A stretch of 56,662 bases of DNA from NCBI GenBank assembly GCA_014879945.1, contig JACSRE010000258.1, positions 1-56,662 of the forward strand, in the 5' to 3' direction. Position 1 is the first letter of the stretch, and each line of letters opens with the position of its first letter. Made by a program: the position numbers and the translations under genes. The DNA is from Myxococcus sp. (GTDB lineage: Bacteria > Myxococcota > Myxococcia > Myxococcales > Myxococcaceae). Below the pieces are notes generated by a model, which saw nothing but the letters and a program-made list of their open reading frames with translations, did not search any database and had not been told where the DNA came from. Shown in pieces: positions 1 through 10,507 of the stretch.

Positions 1-105
1 CCGGGCGTGTACCGGGTGCGGGTGACGAAGCCGTCGAGCTACCTGGTGGACTCGAACCTGCCGGACTGGAGCACCGAGGTCGTCTCGGCGCTCCGCGTTC
101 CGTAG
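1..105 (+). CDS. C-terminal end of a truncated gene, function unknown
   Basis: Frame 1 is open from the window edge to a TAG at 103-105 and gives the last 34 residues of a protein whose body lies outside the window. The visible tail (PGVYRVRVTKPSSY and onward, ending in SALRVP) alternates hydrophobic and polar residues, as in a beta-rich domain. I recognise no family in this fragment. A GNRA-type hairpin follows the stop codon by four bases, which supports a real gene end. Confidence 0.45.
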   Translation, partial: PGVYRVRVTKPSSYLVDSNLPDWSTEVVSALRVP

Positions 106-109
106 GGCC

Positions 110-125
110 CGGCGCGAAAGCGCCG
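110..125 (+). terminator. Hairpin with GAAA tetraloop just after a stop codon
   Basis: CGGCGC-GAAA-GCGCCG is a perfect 6-bp GC stem closed by a GNRA-type tetraloop, four bases after the stop of the upstream gene. No T-run follows, so it is at best a weak intrinsic terminator or a 3'-end stabiliser. Confidence 0.35.
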
Positions 126-196
126 AGGAAGAGGAACTCGTTGCGGTACAGCCCGATGCCCTCGGCGCCGTGGGCCAGCAGCGACGGGCCTGGTTC
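122..196 (-). pseudogene. Fragment of a ptsI / PEP-utilising enzyme gene
   Basis: Read on the minus strand, positions 184 to 122 encode SLLAHGAEGIGLYRNEFLFLG, preceded by EPGP. This matches the conserved core of PTS enzyme I and related PEP-utilising enzymes, where the family motif is GAEGxGLxRTEFLF. Only about 25 codons match. The similarity stops abruptly at the hairpin at 110-125, and no start or long frame surrounds it, so I infer a decayed remnant left after a deletion or rearrangement. The match is from memory of the family motif, not a search. Confidence 0.5.
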
Positions 197-218
197 GCAG
201 CATGCCGGCTCCTGAGCG

Positions 219-238
219 GGCGCGATCAGCGTCGCGCC
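219..238. repeat. Perfect hairpin GGCGCGA / TCGCGCC
   Basis: A 7-bp perfect inverted repeat with a 6-nt loop lies between the ptsI fragment and the aceB promoter. It could be a terminator remnant, but no T-run follows on either strand. Confidence 0.3.
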
Positions 239-278
239 TCGACGCCGCCGCAGGCGCCTTCGCCCTTCGCACTTCGCT

Positions 279-319
279 ATTAACAAGGAGCACATCCAGC
301 GGACTGGATTGGCGTTAAT
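279..319. promoter_or_regulatory. Nested dyads, candidate operator of the glyoxylate shunt
   Basis: ATTAAC at 279-284 and its inverse GTTAAT at 314-319 flank a perfect inverted repeat ATCCAG-CGGA-CTGGAT at 294-309. A further ATTAAC lies at 353-358. The arrangement sits about 85-125 bp upstream of the candidate aceB -35 box, where activators or repressors commonly bind. No regulator is proven. The XRE-cupin gene just downstream of aceA is the obvious local candidate. Confidence 0.4.
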
Positions 320-402
320 CTGTCAAACGCCCGGTTTACCTTGCGGTGCGGCATTAACTTTTCAGGTTTACAGGAACGCTCCGGATTTTCTCGTGACGCG
401 CC

Positions 403-431
403 TTGTCATTCGGCTGAAGCTGCTGTACTTA
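403..431 (+). promoter_or_regulatory. Candidate sigma-70 promoter of aceB
   Basis: TTGTCA (403-408) matches five of six bases of the -35 consensus. After exactly 17 bp comes TACTTA (426-431), in an AT-rich run that continues to 435. The predicted transcript would have a leader of about 55 nt with a clear GGGAGG ribosome site at 482-487. The -10 match is poor, so the exact hexamer is uncertain. Confidence 0.35.
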
Positions 432-492
432 TTAAGGGTCTTCGCGTCTGGTCTTCCGGCGCCTTCCGTTCACCAATTCACTGGGAGGTCGT

Positions 493-2004
<1,512 letters not shown>

Positions 2005-2066
2005 TCGTCCACCGTCGTCTCGAACCCCCTGCGTAATTCCCCCCTTTGCCTGAAGGAGCCCCACCC

Positions 2067-3344
<1,278 letters not shown>

Positions 3345-3396
3345 GAGACACGTCGTCCGCGGCGCGCGCGGCTTCCCCTCCGAGCGCGCGCTGCAC

Positions 3397-3455
3397 GAAG
3401 GCGTCGCGGCGAAGGCCTCTCGAGAGGCGCTCGTCGCGGCGCCTTCGCCTTTCTT
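3397..3455 (+). terminator. Compound hairpin terminator after aceA
   Basis: Outer arms GAAGGCG (3397-3403) and CGCCTTC (3440-3446) enclose a perfect 14-bp palindrome GCCTCTCGAGAGGC (3415-3428). The right arm is followed by GCCTTTCTT. The structure and T-rich tail fit an intrinsic terminator for the aceBA transcript. Confidence 0.55.
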
Positions 3456-3519
3456 CCGCCTTGACCGGGTGGGGGCTTCGCGCCATCCCTCCGCTCGAAC
3501 GGATGACCCAGGAGGCCCG

Positions 3520-4137
3520 ATGGCCAGCAAGAAGCCGCCCCGCAACGCCGAGGTCGCGCCCAGCGAGACCAGCGCCGATCTCGCGCCCGTCGTCGGTAAG
3601 AACCTGCGCCGCCTGCGCACCGAGCGCGGGCTGTCGCTGGAGCGCCTGGCGCAGGCCTCGGGGGTGAGCCGGGCGATGCTGGGGCAGGTCGAGCTGGGCC
3701 AGTCGGCGCCCACCATCAACGTGCTGTGGAAGATCGCCCACGCGCTCGAGGTGCCCTTCTCGGCGCTCATCAGCAGCACCCAGCAGGCGTCGGTGAAGGT
3801 GCTGCGCGAGAAAGACGCCAAGCGCCTCACCTCGCACGACGGCTCGTTCTCGTCGCGCGCGCTGTTCCCCTTCGATGAGCCCCGGCGGGTCGAGTTCTAC
3901 GAGCTGGTCATCGCGCCGAAGGGCGTCGAGGCCGCTGACCCGCACGCGCCGGGCACCCTCGAGAACCTGGTCGTCTCGAAGGGGCAGCTCGAGCTCGAGG
4001 TGGCCGGCGAGAAGTTCGCGCTGGTGGCCGGCGACGCGATTCTGTTCGAGGCCGACAAGCGCCACACCTACCGCAACCCCGGCAGCACCGAGGCCCGGGT
4101 CTTCCTGGTGATGACCTACGCCGAGCGGGTGGGGTGA
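3520..4137 (+). CDS. XRE-family regulator with C-terminal cupin
   Basis: A 205-residue transcriptional regulator. Residues ~25-80 form an XRE-type helix-turn-helix (NLRRLRTERGLSLERLAQASGVSRAMLGQVELGQSAPT, given here by its landmarks). Residues ~115-200 form a cupin sensor domain (GTLENLVVSKGQLELEV and GDAILFEADKRHTYRNPG). Such proteins bind operator DNA and sense a small effector through the cupin barrel; the effector cannot be read from sequence. The ATG at 3520 is preceded by GGAGG at 3511-3515. An upstream in-frame start at 3469 lacks this and is rejected. It lies directly downstream of aceBA behind a terminator, making it a candidate regulator of the shunt, which is inference from position only. 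Its stop overlaps the start of the next gene. Confidence 0.85.
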   Translation: MASKKPPRNAEVAPSETSADLAPVVGKNLRRLRTERGLSLERLAQASGVSRAMLGQVELGQSAPTINVLWKIAHALEVPFSALISSTQQASVKVLREKDAKRLTSHDGSFSSRALFPFDEPRRVEFYELVIAPKGVEAADPHAPGTLENLVVSKGQLELEVAGEKFALVAGDAILFEADKRHTYRNPGSTEARVFLVMTYAERVG

Positions 4138-5195
4138 CCCCGATGCAGCCCACCCCGGCGCGACGATCGAACCAGACGTGGTTGTGGGTGCTGCTGGGGG
4201 CGGGCGGGCTCTGCGCGGTGTGCGGCGCCGCCGCCGTCGCGCTCGCCGGGCTCGGCCTCGTCGCGGGCGCCTCGGACTCGACGGGGCCGGGAGAGGTGTC
4301 GGCCGCCGAGCAGCCGGGCGCCGCGGGAGGCTTCGCCCTGCAGGTGCCGGCCTCGTTCGCGCTCGTCGCCGAGGGCCGGTGGCGCTTCGAGAAGGCCGAG
4401 GGCTCCGCGCGCCACACCGTCGACGTCATCAAGCTGCCGTCGGTGAGCGCCGAAGCGGGCCCGGTCGCCGCGCTCACGCAGCAATGGAACGCGGCGATCG
4501 TCCGCGACTGGCCGGGCGCGCCCACGCAGGTGCTGCCCCTGCGGCGCTTCGTCAACAACGGCGCGCGCGCGTACTTCACCTCGGCGCAGCTCACCGCGGC
4601 GCAGAACGATCACCCCTCGCTGGTGAGCCTCTACCTCGTCGAGGCCGACGAGCGGCTCGAGCCCTTCGTGGTGTTGCAGGAGTTCTTCGACAAGTCGGTC
4701 GGCGCCGCGATCGTCGCCCAGTACTCGTTCGATCAGTCCCAGCCCGCCGTCGAGGAGTTCATCAAGGGCGTCGAGGGGAGCCCCGTGGGACGGCGGCTCG
4801 TCGACGAGGCCGAGGTGGTGGGCGCGTGGAGGCACGGCTCGGGCGCCAGCATGCAGTACGTGCACGTGCTCACCGGCAGCACCACCTTCAGCGCGGTCTC
4901 GTACACCATCGGCTACACCTTCGGGGCCGACCACAGCTTCCGCTACGAGTACAGCGGCGCCAACACCCAGCTCGGCAGCACCACCTTCGGCGGCGACCGC
5001 GACACCGGCACCTGGAAGCTGGAGCACGATCTGCTGGTGCTCGACGGCGAGCGCTTCGACCGGAAGTTCTTCATCGTCGGCGCCGGGCCGGGACCGGCGG
5101 GGCGCCGGGTGCTGTACCTGGTGCCCGAGGGCCACTGGTCGCTCTCGCCCGGCGCCATCGCCCAGCACGGGCAGCTCTACGAAGAGGCCGAGTAG
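4134..5195 (+). CDS. Hypothetical membrane-anchored protein
   Basis: A 353-residue protein with a short basic N-terminus, one hydrophobic segment at residues ~16-47 and a long soluble domain presumably outside the cytoplasmic membrane. The soluble part looks beta-rich: a first region with FALQVPASFALVAEGRWRF, and a C-terminal region of repeated Thr/Ser/Tyr strands around TTFSAVSYTIGYTFGADHSFRYEYSG (abridged here as a landmark). I recognise no family. The GTG at 4134 overlaps the TGA of the regulator gene (GTGA), the same coupling used elsewhere in this window. An ATG at 4143 is the alternative start. It ends one base from the convergent kinase gene. Confidence 0.7.
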   Translation: MTPMQPTPARRSNQTWLWVLLGAGGLCAVCGAAAVALAGLGLVAGASDSTGPGEVSAAEQPGAAGGFALQVPASFALVAEGRWRFEKAEGSARHTVDVIKLPSVSAEAGPVAALTQQWNAAIVRDWPGAPTQVLPLRRFVNNGARAYFTSAQLTAAQNDHPSLVSLYLVEADERLEPFVVLQEFFDKSVGAAIVAQYSFDQSQPAVEEFIKGVEGSPVGRRLVDEAEVVGAWRHGSGASMQYVHVLTGSTTFSAVSYTIGYTFGADHSFRYEYSGANTQLGSTTFGGDRDTGTWKLEHDLLVLDGERFDRKFFIVGAGPGPAGRRVLYLVPEGHWSLSPGAIAQHGQLYEEAE

Positions 5196-5196
5196 C

Positions 5197-6930
5197 TCAC
5201 TGCGTCTTGAAGGTGAGCGGCAGCGTGATGGTGACCGACTCGTCGACGTGCGCGGGGAACTTGAGCTGCTTGAGGCGGGTCGAAAGGCACGCGCCCACCG
5301 CGGCGCCGTCGACGGCCGACGAGACCTTCACGACCTTGCCGGCGCGGTCGATGGTGATGGTGACGTCGATCTTCCCCTGAGGGCCCGGCAGATCGCCGCG
5401 GTGCTCCTGGAAGCAGCGCACCACCGGCCCGGCGTTGCGCCGGATGACCTGCGAGATCATCGGGGTGGTGAGCACCACCCGCCCCACAGGGCGCTTGACC
5501 GCCGGCTCCACCAGCGCGCCGGCGTCGACTGCTTCCACCACGGCGGCCGGGGTGCCCGCGTCCACCTCCACCTCGTCGCCGCGCCCGGCGTCGACCGCCA
5601 GCGCGACCACCGGCGGCGCGACCACCGGCGGTGGCTCGACGGTCGGCCGCTGCGGCTCGAGCCCCGCGCCGCCTCCGCGGCTGAGCACGGCGAAGGTCCC
5701 GCCGACGCCGATCAGCAGCGCGACCGCGACCGCCAGCACCAGGGTGGCGGAGCTCTTCTGCCGCTGCGCCACCACCGACTTCGGCGCGCCGATGGCGCTC
5801 GTGGGGCTCTCTACCGCGATGTCGATTCGCTTCGACGCCGTCGTTGGGGGGGGCGGCACCACCACCGAGGGCCCCGACGGGTTCGAGGGGGCCTTGGTCT
5901 CGAGCGCCGCCTGGGTCGCGCCGGTCGCCTTCAGCTCGTCGAGGGAGTCGATGCGCGTCTTCGCCGCCACCCGCTCGGCCCCGAAGAAGCTCGTCATGTA
6001 CTGCGTCAGCGCCGCGCCGCTGGTGATCGAGGTGGAGGCGCGCAGGTAGTTCTCGAGCGCCGCGGCGAACTCACCGGCCGTCTGGAACCGGTCGTCTGCC
6101 CTGGGGGCCAGCGCCTTCGTCAGGATCTGGTCGAGCTCCACCGGCAGGTCGGGCCGCAGCTGCCGCGCCGGCCGGTACTCGTTCTTCAGCACCGCGTTGA
6201 GAATGGCGAGGTCGGTGTCTCGCGCGAAGGGGCGCGCGTTGCAGAGCGCCTCGTACATGCACACGCCCAGCGAGTAGACGTCGGCGCGGCGATCGACCGG
6301 GTTCGACTGCGCCTGCTCCGGCGCCATGTACTGGTACTTGCCCTTCACCACCCCGGCGGTGGTGTTGGTGACCCGCGACTCGGCCTTGGCGATGCCGAAG
6401 TCGAGCATCTTCACCTGGCCCGAGTAGGTGACGAAGATGTTCGAGGGCGAGACGTCGCGGTGCACCACGTTCAGCGGCTGGCCCTTGGAGTCGGTGAACT
6501 CGTGCGCGTAGTGGAGCCCGAGCGCCGCGTCGGCGAGCACCTTGAGCGCGATGTTGAGGGGCACCCAGGTGCGCTGCTTCGCCGCCGAGCGGATGATGGT
6601 CGAGAAGTCTTCTCCCGGCAGGTACTCCATCGCGATGAAGTAGCAGCCCTCTTCGAAGCCGAGGTCGAGCACCTGCACCACGTTGGGGTGCGAGAGCCGC
6701 GACGCCAGGCGCGCCTCGTCGAGGAACATCGCGACGAAGTCGCCGGCCGTCGAGAGGTGCGCCAGCATGCGCTTGACGACGACGTTCTTCTCGAAGCCCT
6801 CGACGCCCACCTGCTTGGCGAGGAAGATCTCGGCCATGCCGCCTTCGGCCAGCTTGCTGATCAGGTAGTACTTGCCGTAGCGCCGAAGCGGCACGGGGCC
6901 CGGCGCGGCGCGCGAGTCGGGGGCCGTCAC
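5197..6930 (-). CDS. Ser/Thr protein kinase with TM segment and TonB/AgmX-like C-terminus
   Basis: A 577-residue Hanks-type kinase. The kinase domain spans residues ~18-290: a Gly-rich loop KLAEGGMAEIFLA, Lys53 in VVVKRM, HRDVSPSN with catalytic Asp159, and DFGIAK with Asp177. The HRDVSPSN variant instead of HRDLKPEN is common in myxobacterial kinases. A Pro-rich linker leads to one membrane segment near residues 395-416, then an acidic Ala/Val/Asp-rich stretch. The C-terminal ~95 residues (IRRNAGPVVRCFQEH, then KIDVTITIDRAGKVVKV) resemble the AgmX/PglI or TonB-like C-terminal fold. The kinase thus faces the cytoplasm with a periplasmic sensor or adaptor tail. The GTG start at 6930 overlaps the stop of the FecR gene by four bases. 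A longer frame to 7260 is rejected because it would overlap the FecR gene. Confidence 0.92.
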   Translation of the reverse strand: MTAPDSRAAPGPVPLRRYGKYYLISKLAEGGMAEIFLAKQVGVEGFEKNVVVKRMLAHLSTAGDFVAMFLDEARLASRLSHPNVVQVLDLGFEEGCYFIAMEYLPGEDFSTIIRSAAKQRTWVPLNIALKVLADAALGLHYAHEFTDSKGQPLNVVHRDVSPSNIFVTYSGQVKMLDFGIAKAESRVTNTTAGVVKGKYQYMAPEQAQSNPVDRRADVYSLGVCMYEALCNARPFARDTDLAILNAVLKNEYRPARQLRPDLPVELDQILTKALAPRADDRFQTAGEFAAALENYLRASTSITSGAALTQYMTSFFGAERVAAKTRIDSLDELKATGATQAALETKAPSNPSGPSVVVPPPPTTASKRIDIAVESPTSAIGAPKSVVAQRQKSSATLVLAVAVALLIGVGGTFAVLSRGGGAGLEPQRPTVEPPPVVAPPVVALAVDAGRGDEVEVDAGTPAAVVEAVDAGALVEPAVKRPVGRVVLTTPMISQVIRRNAGPVVRCFQEHRGDLPGPQGKIDVTITIDRAGKVVKVSSAVDGAAVGACLSTRLKQLKFPAHVDESVTITLPLTFKTQ

Positions 6931-8876
6931 CGCGCGCCTCCCTTGCCCAGCCACCGCACCACGTACGTCTCGACGCCGTTGACCACCACGCGGAACACCA
7001 CGCGGGCGCCTGCCAGCGGCGCGACCTGCGCCGAGAAGCGGGCCTTGGCGTCGAGGGTGAGGGGCTGCCCGTTGACGGCCACCTTCACGCCGATGGGCGC
7101 GACGCCCGAGACCGCCACCTTCGCGGCGGCCGGGTCGCCGTTGCGAGGGGCCTTGATGATCAACGCGCGCACGGCGTTGTCGTAGTTGAGCACCAGCTGG
7201 TTCATCTTGCCCGCGGTGCCGATGGGGGTGCCGGCGGCGTCGAGCCACGTCACGTCCCACTGGTAGGCGCCCTCGGGCACCGAGCCGTGCGGCAGCTGCG
7301 CCGAGGTCTTCGAGACGCGGCGCTCCTGGAGCGGGGTGTCGAGCTTGCCGGCCCGGTAGAGCTTGAGCAGGTACTCGGCGACCGGCTTGTCAGGCGCCTT
7401 CCAGGTGAAGGTGAGGGCCGGGGGCTTGTCCTGGAAGAAGATGACCGTCTTCTCGGGGCCGGCGGGCACCTCGTTGGTGATGCCGTCGAGCTCGTCGCCG
7501 ATGCGCTCTTCGGTGATGGCGACCGACCCGCCGGCGATCTCGGTCGCCCCCTCCAGCACCTTCCAGTGCAGCGCGCCCCGCGCCGGCGCCAGGGTGTTGA
7601 ACCACGGCTGGTGGACGATGCCGTCGACGATGGGCCGCTCGAAGGCCGCGTCGGCCGCGAGGATCAGCCGGTACGGCTTGTCGTCGTCGCCGGGCCACAC
7701 CAGCGCGAGCCGCTCGGCGCCCGGGTGCAGCAGCCGCAGGCCCTGCCGCGAGGGGAGCTGCAGCGCCTGCCTGGCGACGTCACGGGCCTCGACGCCGGCC
7801 TTCGTCACGGTCGCGGTCTGCCCGCCCTTCACGGTGACGCGCTGTCCATCCTCGGTCGCCACCACCACGTCGCCCACCACCGAGTTGAGCTCGAGCCCGT
7901 TGCGGCTCTTCACCACGGTGAGCTGGCCGCCTTGTGCCGCTTCGAGCGTCACGCCGTCGCCGGCCTTCAGGGTGCGTCGTTGCCCGAAGGGGAGCGCCAG
8001 CTGCAGCTGCCCCTTCTTGAGCTCGAGCGCGAGCTCCTCGGCGCCGCCGGACCGCTGGCTCTCGCCGATGCCCACCTCGGAGCCCGAGACGAGCGTCACC
8101 TTCGCGTCGCTCCCCGTGGGGCTGAGGGTGACGTTGCCCTTCGTCACCCGCAGGCTGTCACCCGCGCTCAGGGCCGGGGGCTTCTTCGCGTTGACCGCGG
8201 TGAACGCCTTGCCCGACTTCTTCTTGAGCTCGACGCGCCCCGTGGTGTGGAAGATGATGATGGCGAGCGGCTCGAGGGTGAGCCTGCGGTTGGCGCCCTT
8301 CTTCGACAGCGTGCCCGCCGCGCCGGCCTCGAGCGAGAGCGGGCCCCCCTCGCGGCCCACCAGCGTCACCTCGCCCGTCATGACGTCGATCGCCGCTTCC
8401 TCGGGCCCGACGTCGAGCGTGACGCCGCCCGCGCCCACCCGCACCAGGCCATACGGCGTGTCGAGGCTCAGCTGCACCGACGGGCCCGAGCCCGAGGCGA
8501 CGCGCGAGACGACGGTGCCCTGGCCGACGTTGAGGAGCAGCCCGTCGCCTTCGAGGCCGATCTCGAGGCGGCCCTCTTCCCCCAGCTCGAGCTCACGCCC
8601 GTCGGTGAAGCGCAGCACCGCGTTGCTGCCTGCGCCCGTCTCGACCACGTCACCGTCGAAGAGGGGGCCCGGCGCGGCGGGCGCGGCCTGGCCCGCGCGG
8701 AAGAGCGTCACGGCGCCGGTCGCCGACTTCAAGAGCGCCGCCGGCGCCGGCGCCGGTGGGCCCGCGTCGACGATGGGCGCTCCGGCCATCGGGGGCCGCG
8801 CCTCGTCGCGCCCGCTCGAGCACGCGGTGACGAGGGCGACGGCCAGGAGCAGGTGGTGACGCGCGGGTCGAATCAC
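6927..8876 (-). CDS. FecR-domain lipoprotein
   Basis: A 649-residue exported protein. The N-terminus has a basic start, a hydrophobic core and a lipobox ending at Cys19 (LVTACSS), so it is probably lipidated by signal peptidase II. Residues ~50-180 look like a FecR domain (GAVTLFRAG, DGDVVETGAGSNAVLRFTDGRELELGEEGRL). A second FecR-like region follows around residues 215-380 (GRVELKKKSGKAFTAVNAKK, LRVTKGNVTLSPTGSDAKVTL). The C-terminal half contains fibronectin/Ig-like strands (PALTFTWKAPDKPVAEYLLKLYRAGK and GAYQWDVTWLDAAG are landmarks). It starts with GTG overlapping the stop of the upstream gene by four bases and ends overlapping the kinase start, so all three are translationally coupled. 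In known systems FecR relays outer-membrane signals; here the partner is more likely the kinase than a sigma factor, which is inference. Confidence 0.85.
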   Translation of the reverse strand: MIRPARHHLLLAVALVTACSSGRDEARPPMAGAPIVDAGPPAPAPAALLKSATGAVTLFRAGQAAPAAPGPLFDGDVVETGAGSNAVLRFTDGRELELGEEGRLEIGLEGDGLLLNVGQGTVVSRVASGSGPSVQLSLDTPYGLVRVGAGGVTLDVGPEEAAIDVMTGEVTLVGREGGPLSLEAGAAGTLSKKGANRRLTLEPLAIIIFHTTGRVELKKKSGKAFTAVNAKKPPALSAGDSLRVTKGNVTLSPTGSDAKVTLVSGSEVGIGESQRSGGAEELALELKKGQLQLALPFGQRRTLKAGDGVTLEAAQGGQLTVVKSRNGLELNSVVGDVVVATEDGQRVTVKGGQTATVTKAGVEARDVARQALQLPSRQGLRLLHPGAERLALVWPGDDDKPYRLILAADAAFERPIVDGIVHQPWFNTLAPARGALHWKVLEGATEIAGGSVAITEERIGDELDGITNEVPAGPEKTVIFFQDKPPALTFTWKAPDKPVAEYLLKLYRAGKLDTPLQERRVSKTSAQLPHGSVPEGAYQWDVTWLDAAGTPIGTAGKMNQLVLNYDNAVRALIIKAPRNGDPAAAKVAVSGVAPIGVKVAVNGQPLTLDAKARFSAQVAPLAGARVVFRVVVNGVETYVVRWLGKGGAR

Positions 8877-10429
8877 TTCGGCTGGAGGTCCACGTTGAAG
8901 ATGGCCTGGTCGCCGTCCTTCACGGTGACCTGCTTGGTCTGGGTGGTGAAGCCCCTGGCGGAGATCGTCACGGTGTACGTCCCCCCTGCCAGGCGGAAGG
9001 CGAAGCTCCCCTTGTCGTCGGCCTTCGCCTTGAGGTTGGCCTGGGGAATGGAGAGGTTGGCCTTGACGGGCGCGCCGCCGCGGCCGCTGCGCACGAAGCC
9101 GCTCACCGTCGCGGGCTCGCGGCGCTTGACGCTCACCAGGGCGCTGCTCACGGTCGCCTCGACGCCAGGGAGGATGGTGGCGGCCTCGCTCAGCGGAGTG
9201 AAGCCGGCCGCCGAGAGCTCGATGGTGATGGCACCCGGCGAGAGGTCGGCGAAGCGCGCGAGGCCGGTCGCGTTGGTCGCCACCGTGACGCCATTGAGCG
9301 CGACCTGGGCGCCCGCGAGCGCGGCCCCGGTCGCCTTGTCGATGACGGTCACCACCAGGCTGCCGAGCTTGGGGGGCGTCTTCCTGAGCCGCAACTCCAG
9401 GGCGACCTCGTCACCTGCCGTCGCGGTGGCGGTGGCCGACGTGTCGTCGTAGCCGGGCAGGCGCGCGCGCACGGTGACGGGGCCGGGCGTCAGCGGGTCG
9501 AGGCGGGCGGCGCCGGTCTCGTCGAGCACCAGCGCGTCAGCAGCGCCCTCGACCGTCACCGTGGCCGTGGGGGCCGGCGCGCCGTCGGCGTCGAGCACCA
9601 CGCGCACCTTCGCGGCCGCGAAGCCCGGCGCGCTGCGCTCCTCTTCCTTCCACTGCAGGTCCACCGAGAGCCCGCCGCGAACGTGCTGCTGGCTGGCGTC
9701 GACTCCACCGGTGAGGCGATCGGTGGAGTAGGCGGCGTCGAGCATCAAGCCCCAGAGGGCGGTCCCGGTCCGCAGGAGCGCCACGCGCACGCCGCCGCCA
9801 GCCTGGTACCCCGAGGAGGTCGCGCGGGCGCCAGCGCCGTCGTTGGCGGCCAGCGCGAGCGGGTAGTCGAAGCGCCCCTCGAGGGTGACGGGGCCCAGGT
9901 CGAGCAGCCCGCGCGCCGCCAGCAGCAGGCCGTGTCGGGTGCCGGCTCGAAACGCGGGGGCGGCGGAGTCACCGAAGTCGGCCACCTGGTTGAGGGCGTA
10001 GCCGACGATGGGCTCGAGGCGCACCGGCCCCAGCCGAAAGCGCGCCGTCGCCGCGCCCTGCGCCCGCACCAGGCCGCCGCCGGTCACCCGCGCGCTGGTG
10101 GCGCGATCGTAGAGCGCGAAGCCCTCTCGCGAGACGCCCGCGGTGAAGCCCAGCAGGCCACCGAACAGCGGCCACACCCACGCGTGGAGCCCGGGATCGT
10201 TGGGGGTCAGGCCGTCGTAGCCAAGCCCGGGGCCCGAGGCGTCGGTCTGACTCCCGGTGCGCCAGGCGACGCCGTAGCGGAGGCGGAGCTCGAACAGCTC
10301 TTCGGGGGGGCGCCGTGGCGTCGCCGAGGCGACCGGGGTGGTCGAGATCGCGGCCTCTTGCGCTGAAGCACGCGTCGGCCAGGCCGCCCCGAGCGCACTG
10401 AGCACCGCCAGCGCTGTGAGGGCTCGCAC
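8873..10429 (-). CDS. Exported protein with carboxypeptidase-regulatory-like repeats
   Basis: A 518-residue secreted or outer-membrane protein with a signal peptide (cleavage near ASAQ, residue ~24). Residues ~45-265 are rich in alternating strands and Gly (LRLRYGVAWRTGSQ, GGLVRAQGAATARFRLGPV), as in an outer-membrane beta-barrel. The C-terminal half contains three to four carboxypeptidase-regulatory/PEGA-like domains (SLVVTVIDKATGAALAGAQVALNG; TVSGFVRSGRGGAPVKANLS; GTYTVTISARGFTTQTKQVTV). It is the first gene of the operon with the FecR protein and kinase, and could be the outer-membrane or surface component of that signalling unit. The GTG start at 10429 has no Shine-Dalgarno sequence but has TATACT exactly 13 nt upstream, so the mRNA is probably leaderless. 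Confidence 0.8.
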   Translation of the reverse strand: MRALTALAVLSALGAAWPTRASAQEAAISTTPVASATPRRPPEELFELRLRYGVAWRTGSQTDASGPGLGYDGLTPNDPGLHAWVWPLFGGLLGFTAGVSREGFALYDRATSARVTGGGLVRAQGAATARFRLGPVRLEPIVGYALNQVADFGDSAAPAFRAGTRHGLLLAARGLLDLGPVTLEGRFDYPLALAANDGAGARATSSGYQAGGGVRVALLRTGTALWGLMLDAAYSTDRLTGGVDASQQHVRGGLSVDLQWKEEERSAPGFAAAKVRVVLDADGAPAPTATVTVEGAADALVLDETGAARLDPLTPGPVTVRARLPGYDDTSATATATAGDEVALELRLRKTPPKLGSLVVTVIDKATGAALAGAQVALNGVTVATNATGLARFADLSPGAITIELSAAGFTPLSEAATILPGVEATVSSALVSVKRREPATVSGFVRSGRGGAPVKANLSIPQANLKAKADDKGSFAFRLAGGTYTVTISARGFTTQTKQVTVKDGDQAIFNVDLQPK

Positions 10430-10436
10430 GCGACCG

Positions 10437-10464
10437 AGTATAGGGGCGGTGAGGGGGGCGACAA
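10437..10464 (-). promoter_or_regulatory. Leaderless promoter of the FecR-kinase operon
   Basis: On the minus strand TTGTCG (10464-10459), a 16-bp spacer and TATACT (10442-10437) form a good sigma-70 promoter. The -10 box begins exactly 13 nt before the GTG at 10429, so transcription should start at or within a base of the start codon. No ribosome site lies between them. Confidence 0.55.
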
Positions 10465-10475
10465 TTCCACGTTCA

Positions 10476-10490
10476 CCCCATGCTGTGGGG
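10476..10490. repeat. Inverted repeat CCCCA-TGCTG-TGGGG
   Basis: A perfect 5-bp inverted repeat with a 5-nt loop in the 78-bp gap between the rimO stop and the FecR-kinase operon promoter. It could terminate rimO on the minus strand, but no U-run follows. It could equally be an operator just upstream of the -35 box. Confidence 0.3.
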
Positions 10491-10507
10491 AAAAGGGGGC
10501 GGCTGGC

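Larger units (their letters stand above)
106..492. other. Intergenic region upstream of aceB
   Basis: This stretch has no intact gene. It holds the ptsI-like fragment, two hairpins (110-125 and 219-238) and, from about 271 to 475, a segment visibly richer in A and T than anything else nearby. That segment contains three ATTAAC/GTTAAT half-sites, a perfect dyad and a candidate sigma-70 promoter for aceB. The long minus-strand frame at 39-293 is arginine- and proline-rich and looks like a shadow. Confidence 0.6.

Noticed and set aside
39-293. Minus-strand 84-aa frame in the intergenic region
   Set aside because: Arg/Pro-rich composition; the real signal there is the ptsI fragment in a different frame.
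6931-7260. N-terminal extension of the Ser/Thr kinase
   Set aside because: It overlaps the FecR gene; the GTG at 6930 in a GTGA overlap is better supported.
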